DNA of 48,946 nt, from the NCBI GenBank assembly GCA_030739975.1, contig JASLYC010000010.1, positions 1 to 48,946 on the forward strand. Direction: 5' to 3'. The notes under the pieces were generated by a model, which made no database searches, was not told the DNA's origin, and worked only from the letters and a program-made list of their open reading frames with translations. This document shows, one piece after another, positions 12,176-21,089 of this stretch (its first letter is position 1; each line of letters opens with the position of its first letter). Source of the stretch: Gammaproteobacteria bacterium. Its GTDB lineage: Bacteria; Pseudomonadota; Gammaproteobacteria; PS1; Pseudothioglobaceae. A program made the translations under genes and the position numbers.

Positions 12176-12265
12176 GGAGGGATGGCAGAGCGGCTGAATG
12201 CACCGGTCTTGAAAACCGGCAAGGGTTAATACCCTTCTAGGGTTCAAATCCCTATCCCTCCACCA
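12176..12265 (+). tRNA. tRNA-Ser(UGA), CCA encoded
   Basis: GGAGGGA/TCCCTCC acceptor, CCGGT-CTTGAAA-ACCGG anticodon arm (anticodon TGA), long variable arm, GGTTCAAATCC T-arm, ACCA 3' end. Confidence 0.94.
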
Positions 12266-12410
12266 TTAAATCTCGCCAATAAGGCATCCTAATTTACAAT
12301 TCTACTTTTCTTGGTATTGCACATAATTGCATATTTTTTGGTGGCACCTTATTTAACAGCTCCTTATTGCTAGTTGCATTTTTTTCCCCCCACGATTTAT
12401 TTGGTATATC

Positions 12411-13262
12411 ATGAAAGTAATTGGGAATAAAGGCCAATATATATTGAAAAACAATAATTCTAAAATCATAGAGTCTCTTTTATCTCCAGATGAGATTTCG
12501 CCATATATAACGCTTAATCCAAATTCAAATGTACCAGTTGTACTTGTCTGTGATCATGCTGGTAACAGATTTCCACGCTCACTTGGCACAATGGGTCTTG
12601 ATTACTTAGATAGGATTAGCCATATTGCAATTGATATTGGCGCTGGTAATACTACTGAGAGTCTTGCAAAAAAGCTAAATGCCACTGCAGTCCTGTGCCA
12701 ATATTCGCGCTTAATTGTAGATTGTAATCGTAAACTAACAGATAATACCGCCTTCATTGAAAATAGTGATGGAATAGATATACCTGGTAACCAGAACCTT
12801 AAAAACAATACAAAGAAGGTTCGAGCATCTGAAATCTATTGGCCATACCACGATGCTATAGATACTCAGATTTCTCGCCTAAAGGATCAAGGTATTAGCC
12901 CAATAATTATCTCTATTCATAGCTTTACTCCTACACTTGAAGGTCATGAAAGAGAATGGGAAATTGGTGTCCTATGGGATAAAGACCATATTACTGCAAA
13001 TTTTTTTCTAGCAAACCTTAAAGATGCAGGTTTTTTGGTTGGTGATAACAAGCCGTATTCAGGAAAACACCCTGAAGACTTCACAATTGATTATCATGCC
13101 GAAGCAGTCGGCTTGCCCCATGTAGGCCTTGAAATTAGACAAGATATTATCAATCATGATGAAGGCGTTGAACATATATCAAACATCTTACAAGAAATAG
13201 TTAAGTCATTAACAGCAACTACTAAACCAAGCAATATTCAAACAAATAAATCTTTAAGATGA
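12411..13262 (+). CDS. N-formylglutamate amidohydrolase family protein
   Basis: VPVVLVCDHAGNRFPRSLGTMGL, HIAIDIGAGNTTESLAKKL, YSRLIVDCNRKL, SIHSFTPTLEGHEREWEIGVLWD, GLEIRQDII. Confidence 0.85.
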   Translation: MKVIGNKGQYILKNNNSKIIESLLSPDEISPYITLNPNSNVPVVLVCDHAGNRFPRSLGTMGLDYLDRISHIAIDIGAGNTTESLAKKLNATAVLCQYSRLIVDCNRKLTDNTAFIENSDGIDIPGNQNLKNNTKKVRASEIYWPYHDAIDTQISRLKDQGISPIIISIHSFTPTLEGHEREWEIGVLWDKDHITANFFLANLKDAGFLVGDNKPYSGKHPEDFTIDYHAEAVGLPHVGLEIRQDIINHDEGVEHISNILQEIVKSLTATTKPSNIQTNKSLR

Positions 13263-14395
13263 CGCTTGATACTCCACAATTTACACTTGGCATCGAAGAA
13301 GAATATCTTTTGGTTGATAAAGAAACCCGAAGTCTAGTTATAAATCCACCAAAATCTTTATTGAAAGATTGTAAGAAATTACTGGGCAATCAGGTTACCA
13401 ATGAATTACTACTATCACAAATTGAAGTTGGCACAAAAGTATGCCATAACATACAAGAGGCTCATGATGATCTTGTCAAATTGCGCAAAAACATTGTAGA
13501 AGTAACAGCTCGGCATGGTCTAGCTCCAATTGCCTGTTCAACTCATCCATTTAGTCGTTGGTCTGAGCAAGAACAAACACCAAAAGACCGTTATGAGTTA
13601 CTGACCAGAGAGATGCAGGCAGTAGCTAGAAGAATGCTTATCTGTGGAATGCATGTACATGTCGGCATTGATGACAATGATCTACGTATTGATTTAATGA
13701 GTCAACTTAGCTATTTTTTACCTCACCTACTCTCATTATCTTGCTCATCTCCATTTTGGAATGGTGAAGATACTGGACTTAAAAGTTACCGCCTAACTAT
13801 ATTTGATAACCTTCCAAGAACAGGTATTCCTTCAGACTTTCATAGTTATTCTGAATATGAGGAGCACATTGAAATCTTAACTAATGCTGGTGTCATGGAA
13901 GACTCAACTAAAATTTGGTGGGATATAAGACCAAGCGCAAAATACCCTACTCTTGAGACACGCATTATGGATGTATGTACAAGAACAGATGATGCAATTT
14001 CATTAACAGCTTTGGTTGTTTCTACGTTACGTGCACTTTACCGCCTAAGAATGAAAAATCAGCGCTGGAGAGAATATAGTTCTATGCTTATTAGGGAGAA
14101 TCGTTGGCGTGCAATGCGTTACAGTTATGATGAGGGGCTTATTGATTTCGGTAAAGGTAGTATTGTTCCATTCGAGGAATTATTAGATGAATTTATAGAA
14201 ATTTCACTAGAAGATGCAAAAATACTTGGATGTGAAAAAGAAGTTATGGCTGCAAAAAATATATTGAACCGAGGAACAAGCGCTCATCGACAGCTTGATA
14301 CATACAAGTTATCCATTAATGCAGGTAAAAATAAAGAAGAAGCGCTAAAAGATGTGGTAGATATGCTGATTAAAGAAACTGCCGCAGATTTATAA
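13259..14395 (+). CDS. Carboxylate-amine ligase, YbdK/GCS2 family
   Basis: FTLGIEEEYLLVD, GMHVHVGIDD, WWDIRPSAKYPTLETRIMDVCT; 4-nt overlap with the upstream gene. Confidence 0.87.
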   Translation: MTLDTPQFTLGIEEEYLLVDKETRSLVINPPKSLLKDCKKLLGNQVTNELLLSQIEVGTKVCHNIQEAHDDLVKLRKNIVEVTARHGLAPIACSTHPFSRWSEQEQTPKDRYELLTREMQAVARRMLICGMHVHVGIDDNDLRIDLMSQLSYFLPHLLSLSCSSPFWNGEDTGLKSYRLTIFDNLPRTGIPSDFHSYSEYEEHIEILTNAGVMEDSTKIWWDIRPSAKYPTLETRIMDVCTRTDDAISLTALVVSTLRALYRLRMKNQRWREYSSMLIRENRWRAMRYSYDEGLIDFGKGSIVPFEELLDEFIEISLEDAKILGCEKEVMAAKNILNRGTSAHRQLDTYKLSINAGKNKEEALKDVVDMLIKETAADL

Positions 14396-14539
14396 AGTAT
14401 CTAGTAATTTTATTACAAATAATTTGCTTGCCTCATAATAATCAATAAAGCTACTTAATCACCGTTATGATTACTTAATAACTAAAATTGGTGATGCAAT
14501 ACGTGACCCCTTGGCCAACAAAATAACTAACAGAAATAT

Positions 14540-14983
14540 TTATTTTTCTGGGATTGGAAGATAAGGCAACATTTCAACAACATGAGAGTAGCCATCTGCG
14601 CCAAGTCCAGCCACCACAGCATCTGCAGCAGGCGCCACAAATGTATTGTGCCTAAAAGACTCCCTTAAATGAGGATTCGAAATATGAAGCTCAATTTTGT
14701 ACCCAGAGAAAGACTTTAATGCATCATGGATTGCAATAGATGTATGAGTATAAGCAGCTGCATTTATGACGATTGCATCAATTTTATTTTTTATTGCATC
14801 CTGAATCCATCCAACCATCTCACCTTCATAGTTTGACTGCATAAACTTAACATCGATACCTTTTTTGTTCCCAATTTCAATACATTTTGTTGCAATATCA
14901 TCGAGCGTTTCATAGCCATAAATTTCAGGCTCACGGGTTCCAAGTAAATTTATGTTTGGACCATTAATTACGTATACTTTCAT
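14540..14983 (-). CDS. aroQ: Type II 3-dehydroquinate dehydratase
   Basis: MKVYVINGPNINLLGTREPEIYG, NAAAYTHTSIAI, ELHISNPHLRESFRHNTF; start moved to the internal Met. Confidence 0.9.
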   Translation of the reverse strand: MKVYVINGPNINLLGTREPEIYGYETLDDIATKCIEIGNKKGIDVKFMQSNYEGEMVGWIQDAIKNKIDAIVINAAAYTHTSIAIHDALKSFSGYKIELHISNPHLRESFRHNTFVAPAADAVVAGLGADGYSHVVEMLPYLPIPEK

Positions 14984-14987
14984 AATA

Positions 14988-15455
14988 TTATGCAACTTTG
15001 TTAAGTTTTTTTGAAATAGCATTAATAGCAATTACATAACTATAAACACCAAGACCACTCACAAAGCCCATTTGGCCTTCTGGCACCTGCAAAGGTTTTG
15101 TTATGTCCGCGCCCTGCTTGAAAATATTTGCAATGTGCACCTCTATTACTGGCTTCTTCTGAAGGGTCAATGTTTTAATGGCAAGACAGTGTTTTGCAAA
15201 TTCTGCAGTTAATGCGTGAGAATATCCTACAGGATTAATAATGACCGCATTAAAATCTTCGGAGTCTTTAAGTAAAAAACCGAGCAGCTCATCCTCATCA
15301 TCAGTTTGACGAAAATCTAACTCAATATTTAGGCCTTTACAAACATTTTTACATTTCTCTTTTATTGCGCTAAGAGTAATCTCTCCATAGAATTCATCAT
15401 AAATGCTCAAGTCTGCCAAACCTGGGCCATTCAAAATTAATAATTTGTTTTTCAT
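14988..15455 (-). CDS. Type II dehydroquinase-like paralog with altered active-site positions
   Basis: LILNGPGLADLSIYDEFYGEITL, VIINPVGYSHALTAEFA, VIEVHIANIFKQGADITKP align with AroQ motifs; directly upstream of aroQ with a 4-nt gap. Confidence 0.75.
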   Translation of the reverse strand: MKNKLLILNGPGLADLSIYDEFYGEITLSAIKEKCKNVCKGLNIELDFRQTDDEDELLGFLLKDSEDFNAVIINPVGYSHALTAEFAKHCLAIKTLTLQKKPVIEVHIANIFKQGADITKPLQVPEGQMGFVSGLGVYSYVIAINAISKKLNKVA

Positions 15456-15554
15456 TATTGTGTTTATTATATTTTTTTAATACACATGAATTAAGTAAGT
15501 TTCTGCGCTAGATTATTACATAAAAACAAGGAATTGTTAATTATTATTAACTAG

Positions 15555-16286
15555 CTAGTCGACATAAGGTCCGTACTGGATGATAGGCTCAAGGTGTGGC
15601 TTACCAGAGGCATACATCAGCCTGCACTCTGAATGAGCATTTAGTGTGATGGATTTATTGTTAGTATCGAACAGGACTGATTGTGCTTTAGTTAAGTTAT
15701 TGCCTTGTATTTCAACAGACCCACTTATTAAGTAGATTAGACCACTCTTTCCTTCAATATCTTGAATTTTATAAGTTCTTTGATCTTCAATAGCAATGTA
15801 TTCATATTTAATGTTGTTTTGCATTTTTACAGGAGATTTGTCGCCCACAATAATAGTCCTTGATACACCATCAATAGATATTATTGGTAGCTCTACAGCA
15901 TCCACGAGTTGGTAGGTTGGTTCAATAGTTTTCAGTTTTTTTTCTAAACTTATCCAAAACTGTATACCATTATTAGGCCCATCCCCCTCAGGCATCTCTG
16001 AATGGCTTATGCCTCTTCCTGCGCAAAATATTTGTGCCCCACCAGGGCTCACAACTGAATCATTTCCAAGGTTATCTTTGTGCCTCATAGAACCACTAAA
16101 AAGAAACGTTATAGCTTCAAAACCTCTATGTGGGTGAGTATCAAAGCCTTGGCCCTGCTCTACAGAGAAGTGGTCAAACAATACAAACGGGTCATGATTC
16201 ATCCTCCTGCTACTTACAGGGAACAGTCTGTTTACTTTAACACCCTGACCTTCCATAGTACTTGTTGAGTCTAGTACTTCAATCAT
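15555..16286 (-). CDS. Pirin family protein
   Basis: [62 protein letters not shown]. Confidence 0.9.
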   Translation of the reverse strand: MIEVLDSTSTMEGQGVKVNRLFPVSSRRMNHDPFVLFDHFSVEQGQGFDTHPHRGFEAITFLFSGSMRHKDNLGNDSVVSPGGAQIFCAGRGISHSEMPEGDGPNNGIQFWISLEKKLKTIEPTYQLVDAVELPIISIDGVSRTIIVGDKSPVKMQNNIKYEYIAIEDQRTYKIQDIEGKSGLIYLISGSVEIQGNNLTKAQSVLFDTNNKSITLNAHSECRLMYASGKPHLEPIIQYGPYVD

Positions 16287-16929
16287 TACTAGATATTCCG
16301 TATCTAGAACGATAATCTTCTATTCTAGTGATTAGTTTTTTATCGTTGTTAGATTTTAGATAATCGACAATATGCGACAGACTTATAATGCTTATAACTT
16401 TAATTCCAAAATTTTGCTCCACCTCCTGGATGGCGGATAGTTCGCCATTACCCTTCTCTTGGCGATCCAGCGCAACAATAACTGCCTTGGTATTAGCGCC
16501 ATTACTGGTTATTATGTCTTGGGCCTCTCTTATTGCGGTACCGGCCGTTATTACGTCATCTATTATTAGAATATCTCCAACCAGCTGGTGTCCTACTATG
16601 TTGCCGCCCTCGCCATGATCTTTTGCCTCTTTTCTATTGAAGCTATAGGGGACAGATTTATTGAACCTATCGTTAAGCGCGATCGTCGTAGCAGCAGCCA
16701 AAGGAATGCCTTTATATGCAGGCCCAAATAGTACATCAAACTCTATACCACTAGCATCAATTGCTTGTGCATAAAATTGCCCAAGCTTGGACAAATGCTG
16801 GCCCTGATTAAATAAACCTGCATTGAAAAAGTAAGGGCTAACACGGCCTGACTTTAATGTAAATTCACCAAACTTCAGAGCGCCTGTTTCTAAAGTAAAG
16901 TTTACAAAATCCTTTTGGTACTGTTCCAT
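16279..16929 (-). CDS. pyrE: Orotate phosphoribosyltransferase
   Basis: [54 protein letters not shown]. Confidence 0.95.
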   Translation of the reverse strand: MEQYQKDFVNFTLETGALKFGEFTLKSGRVSPYFFNAGLFNQGQHLSKLGQFYAQAIDASGIEFDVLFGPAYKGIPLAAATTIALNDRFNKSVPYSFNRKEAKDHGEGGNIVGHQLVGDILIIDDVITAGTAIREAQDIITSNGANTKAVIVALDRQEKGNGELSAIQEVEQNFGIKVISIISLSHIVDYLKSNNDKKLITRIEDYRSRYGISSND

Positions 16930-17011
16930 ATTAATTTCTTTGTATTAGGGCCAATGCTTAATTGTGTTAAATCAGAAAATTAAAGCACAGGTCTCGATTA
17001 AAATAATTGCA

Positions 17012-17776
17012 ATGAGAATTATAACAATTAATGTTAACGGAATACGTGCAGCTGAAAGAAAAGGTTTCTTTCATTGGATGCAACAACAAAAAGCTGACGT
17101 GGTTTGTTTACAAGAAATAAAAGCCCAAGAAGACCAGTTAGACGAAAGGTTCTACCCCCAAGGTATGCATACATATTACAATCCTGCCCAGCGCAAAGGT
17201 TATAGCGGCACTGGAATATATTGCAAAGTTTCGCCCGATAGGGTCGTTCATAGCTCCTGGGAGGATTTTAATTTCGAGGGACGCTTTATTCAGGCTGACT
17301 TTGGTGACCTAAGTGTTATTTCTATATATATACCTTCTGGCTCATCTAAACAAGAAAGACAGGACTTTAAAATGGAGTTTATTAATGAACGCTTTCTGCC
17401 TTACCTAGAAAAACTTCAAAATGATGGTAGAAAATACATTATCTGTGGCGACATAAATATAGTACATAAGAGGATTGACATTAAAAACTTTAACAGCAAT
17501 AAAAATCGCTCAGGATGCCTGCCAGAGGAAAGGGATTGGATGGACAATCTGTTTGATAAAGTTGGATTTATTGATGCATTCAGAGAAATCAATACCGAGC
17601 CTGAACAATACACTTGGTGGTCTAATAGGGGTCAGGCATGGTCAAATAATACAGGATGGAGAATCGACTATCAGATACTGAGCGGAAACCTAAAATCTTC
17701 TCCTATAAGGGTCGAAATTTATAAGAAAGAGAGGTTTTCTGACCATTCGCCACTTATAATTGACTACAATCTATGA
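17012..17776 (+). CDS. xthA: Exodeoxyribonuclease III (AP endonuclease)
   Basis: MRIITINVNGIRAAERKGFFHWMQQQKADVVCLQEIKA, GDINIVHKRIDIKN, DYQILSG..SDHSPLIIDY; start moved to internal Met. Confidence 0.92.
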   Translation: MRIITINVNGIRAAERKGFFHWMQQQKADVVCLQEIKAQEDQLDERFYPQGMHTYYNPAQRKGYSGTGIYCKVSPDRVVHSSWEDFNFEGRFIQADFGDLSVISIYIPSGSSKQERQDFKMEFINERFLPYLEKLQNDGRKYIICGDINIVHKRIDIKNFNSNKNRSGCLPEERDWMDNLFDKVGFIDAFREINTEPEQYTWWSNRGQAWSNNTGWRIDYQILSGNLKSSPIRVEIYKKERFSDHSPLIIDYNL

Positions 17777-18471
17777 TTAGAGAACCTAAAAGACCAATTA
17801 AAACAATCCAAAGCTTTGTTCGACGTTCCAGTAAGCTGACACCAGGGCAAAGAAACGGAATCGATAAATTATGGTCACAGTATGGCATAGATATATCAAA
17901 AAATTCTATAATAGACCTAGATAAAAAATTTTCCAATAATCACCCCAAAGTACTAGAAATAGGCTTCGGCAATGGCGACAGTCTATTATCTATGGCCATA
18001 AAAACTCCTAATAAAAATTTTTTAGGGGTAGAAGTTTACGAGGCTGGCATAGGTAGACTGATTAATGAAGCACACAAATTAAGCATTAACAACCTTAGAG
18101 TTGTAAAGTTTGATGCTGTTGAATTGCTAAATAATCACATAGATGATGACAGCTTTGAAACTTTTCAGCTATTTTTCCCTGACCCATGGCATAAGAAAAA
18201 GCACCACAAAAGAAGAATTGTCGATTCTGACTTTTTAAATTTAATATCAAAAAAAGTAATAAAAAATGGCACAATCCATATGGCAACGGACTGGGAACAC
18301 TATGCTCAACAAATGATGGATTCAATGGAAAACCATAAAAACTTTAAAAACCTCTATGGAGCCCATATATATTCACCGAGGCCTGAAATTCGTCCAATAA
18401 CTAAATTTGAGAGAAGGGGCCAAAATCTTGGGCATAAGGTTTGGGATTTAATGTTTATTAATAATAAATAG
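17773..18471 (+). CDS. trmB: tRNA (guanine-N7-)-methyltransferase
   Basis: VLEIGFGNGDSL, LGVEVYEAGIGRL, LFFPDPWHKKKHHKRRIV. Confidence 0.94.
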   Translation: MIREPKRPIKTIQSFVRRSSKLTPGQRNGIDKLWSQYGIDISKNSIIDLDKKFSNNHPKVLEIGFGNGDSLLSMAIKTPNKNFLGVEVYEAGIGRLINEAHKLSINNLRVVKFDAVELLNNHIDDDSFETFQLFFPDPWHKKKHHKRRIVDSDFLNLISKKVIKNGTIHMATDWEHYAQQMMDSMENHKNFKNLYGAHIYSPRPEIRPITKFERRGQNLGHKVWDLMFINNK

Positions 18472-18479
18472 GATAAAAA

Positions 18480-18935
18480 ATGATATTTTCTTTATTTGTT
18501 GTAATGACTCTGGTTGAGATATATGTATTAGTGACTGTGGGAGAAGCTATAGGTGGATTTTCTACAGTCCTACTGGTTGTTGTGACAGCGCTAATTGGTT
18601 CAACACTTTTGAAACAGCAGGGCTGGTCTGTTATGGCTAAAGCTCAGCAATCTATAGATAACGATCAAACACCGGCATTTGAAATGCTAGAGGGTGTTGT
18701 AATACTAGTTTCTGGTGTGTTATTGTTGACTCCAGGTTTTATAACTGATGCTGTAGGTTTGTTGGGTCTAATGCCGTGGTCAAGGGGGTACTTTATTGAC
18801 CAATTTTTGTCAAAGAATGCACAAAAAATATTTACCCAAAAAAATACCGTCTTTATTCACAGAAATAGACAGCAAAATAGTCACCAGAAAGAAACCAAAA
18901 AGGACACCATTGAAGGTGAATTTTGGGAGGATTAG
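18480..18935 (+). CDS. fxsA: FxsA family membrane protein
   Basis: IFSLFVVMTLVEIYVLVTVGEAIGGFSTVLLVVVTALIGSTLLKQQGWSV, LLLTPGFITDAVGLL. Confidence 0.9.
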   Translation: MIFSLFVVMTLVEIYVLVTVGEAIGGFSTVLLVVVTALIGSTLLKQQGWSVMAKAQQSIDNDQTPAFEMLEGVVILVSGVLLLTPGFITDAVGLLGLMPWSRGYFIDQFLSKNAQKIFTQKNTVFIHRNRQQNSHQKETKKDTIEGEFWED

Positions 18936-20131
18936 CTAAATTTAATGACGACTCTCTTGCTGATTGGCTTAGCTGGCAAGAGTCACTACATTCACAAGTC
19001 ATTGATCTTGAACTTAGTCGAGTTGACAATGTTTATCGTTCGCTGTTCCCTGATGGTGTTCCGTTTAAGGTTATAACTGTTGCTGGCACTAATGGCAAAG
19101 GCTCAACTATAGCTTTTATTGATAATATATATCAGCAGTCTGATTATGTCGTAGGAAAATTCACCTCACCACACATTACTAAATACAATGAACGCTTTGC
19201 AATTGATGGAATAAATGTCAGTGACCAAGATATATGTAAAGCCTTTTCTCATATCGAATCTCATAGAGGTTCAATATCTTTAACCTACTTTGAGTTTTCT
19301 ACCCTAGCTGCATTAGTTATTTTTACTAATCATAATGTTGAAATAGCTTTATTAGAGGTTGGCTTAGGTGGTAGGCTTGACTCTGTAAATATAGTTAACC
19401 CTGATGTTAGTGTGATTACTAACATTTCAATAGATCATGTTGACTATCTAGGTGACACTAGGGAGCTTATAGGGTTTGAGAAGGCTGGAATTATGAGGCC
19501 AAACGTGACTTGTATCTGCGGTGATAGTAATCCTCCAGAGTCAATAGCAAAACACGCAAAAAGCATTGGTTCTCAAGTTATTTATGTAGATTCTCCTTAT
19601 GTAGGAGAAATTAATATGCCTGGAGAACACCAAAGAATTAATGCCGCGGTAGCAATTAAAGCTATAGAACAACTTCAAAATAACAAACCAGTAACTAAGA
19701 TACAGGTTTCTGAAGGGGTAAGAAATGCCTCACTAAATGGGAGATATCAACAGATAACGATAAATAATAAGAGTCTTATACTTGATGTAGCACATAACGA
19801 AGCCGCTATAGCTGTTCTAGCAGAAGAGCTAAGGAAAGAAAATACCCCAACAATTGCAATATTTTCTGCCCTAAAAGACAAAAATATTAGTGCCATGGTT
19901 AATCAAATTAGCAAGATTATTGGTAAATGGATACTAGTACCTCTTGACACCGATAGAGCAATACCTATAACAGAATTGGAAAACACTTTCAGTCCATCTG
20001 ATAATGTAACTGTATCTAATAATATGGAATTAGCCATTAACCAGGCAATTAACTCAAATAGTTATAAGAGAATTGTAATTTTTGGATCATTTCATACTGT
20101 AACTGATGCGGCAAAGGTTCTTAATATATAG
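18923..20131 (+). CDS. folC: Bifunctional folylpolyglutamate synthase/dihydrofolate synthase
   Basis: VAGTNGKGSTIAFID, LEVGLGGRLDSVNIV, ILDVAHNEAA. Exact start uncertain. Confidence 0.93.
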   Translation: MGGLAKFNDDSLADWLSWQESLHSQVIDLELSRVDNVYRSLFPDGVPFKVITVAGTNGKGSTIAFIDNIYQQSDYVVGKFTSPHITKYNERFAIDGINVSDQDICKAFSHIESHRGSISLTYFEFSTLAALVIFTNHNVEIALLEVGLGGRLDSVNIVNPDVSVITNISIDHVDYLGDTRELIGFEKAGIMRPNVTCICGDSNPPESIAKHAKSIGSQVIYVDSPYVGEINMPGEHQRINAAVAIKAIEQLQNNKPVTKIQVSEGVRNASLNGRYQQITINNKSLILDVAHNEAAIAVLAEELRKENTPTIAIFSALKDKNISAMVNQISKIIGKWILVPLDTDRAIPITELENTFSPSDNVTVSNNMELAINQAINSNSYKRIVIFGSFHTVTDAAKVLNI

Positions 20132-20229
20132 AACACCAGTATTCATTAGAGCATCCATTCAGCTAGAACAATACTATCGATAAAATCTTGTAAAATTGCT
20201 ATTAATTACTAAATTTATGTGAAACGTAT

Positions 20230-21078
20230 ATGGGTGATTTTTTTGCTGGGATTGGAAGAGTATTTGGCATATTAAACTGGTCCGACTGGCTAACAATTGC
20301 AATACTTATAGGGTTCATGTTGTTGGGATATAAGCGTGGCCTAGCAAGAGAATTAATCAACTTCGCTTTTTTCATTGCTACTATCTTTATTTCGTGGCTA
20401 CTCTACCAGGGCCTAGCCAACAGTACATTGATAACTTGGCTAGTTCTTTCACAGAAGTCGTACTTAACAATTTCATTTAGCATTATATTTATTGGTCTAT
20501 TGATTCTAAAAATGGGAATATATAAAATAATTGAAAAATCAACATCCATTACCAACCCTTGCTCTTTAAATATAATCTTTACCCGTGCCATGTTCTTTGC
20601 GTTGGCTTTGTTTTTTAGTTGGCAATATATAGGTGTAGTCTCCCAGGTTGATTCTGTAAAATATATCATTCCTAATGATTCGTTAAGGATGAACTTATCA
20701 TTTGTTGTTATTTTTAGCTTAATTACTGGTACCTTTTTCTTGCTCGCAAAAGTTTTTAATATATCGGTCGATGACAGTAAACCGTGCTTACTGGCGCCGT
20801 TTTTCGAAAAAATATTGGGACTATTACATGGATCTGACAATATTCTTAATGCGCGCAATATAAACAGCATTCAGAACAAAGTCTTGGGTAGCCTTACTGG
20901 GCTTATTAAGGGGGCAATATTTGTACTGGTTCTGGTATTAATTTTGCAAAACGTGAGCTGGGTATCTCAGCAATATTTTTGGATTGAGACTGATGGAGCT
21001 TTAAGATTTTTCCAAGATATTGCTACATCAATTAAGCCAACACTGTCTCAGTACTTTTTGTTTATAGAAATAGAATAA
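20230..21078 (+). CDS. CvpA family membrane protein, enlarged
   Basis: N-terminus NWSDWLTIAILIGFMLLGYKRGLARELINFAFFIATIFISW and C-terminal LGSLTGLIKGAIFVLVLVLIL are CvpA-like; located immediately before purF. Confidence 0.8.
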   Translation: MGDFFAGIGRVFGILNWSDWLTIAILIGFMLLGYKRGLARELINFAFFIATIFISWLLYQGLANSTLITWLVLSQKSYLTISFSIIFIGLLILKMGIYKIIEKSTSITNPCSLNIIFTRAMFFALALFFSWQYIGVVSQVDSVKYIIPNDSLRMNLSFVVIFSLITGTFFLLAKVFNISVDDSKPCLLAPFFEKILGLLHGSDNILNARNINSIQNKVLGSLTGLIKGAIFVLVLVLILQNVSWVSQQYFWIETDGALRFFQDIATSIKPTLSQYFLFIEIE

Positions 21079-21089
21079 GGAATTAATTT

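Noticed and set aside
12283-12414. 43-codon open frame after the tRNA ending in TGA that overlaps the FGase ATG
   Set aside because: No ATG start in frame and hydrophobic composition expected from T-rich DNA; chance overlap is likely.
14426-14564. Open frame SIKLLNHRYDYLITKIGDAIRDPLANKITNRNIYFSGIGR between the ligase gene and aroQ
   Set aside because: Looks protein-like in part but is short, has no start codon and no match I recognise; it partly overlaps the aroQ 3' end. Only a remnant at most.
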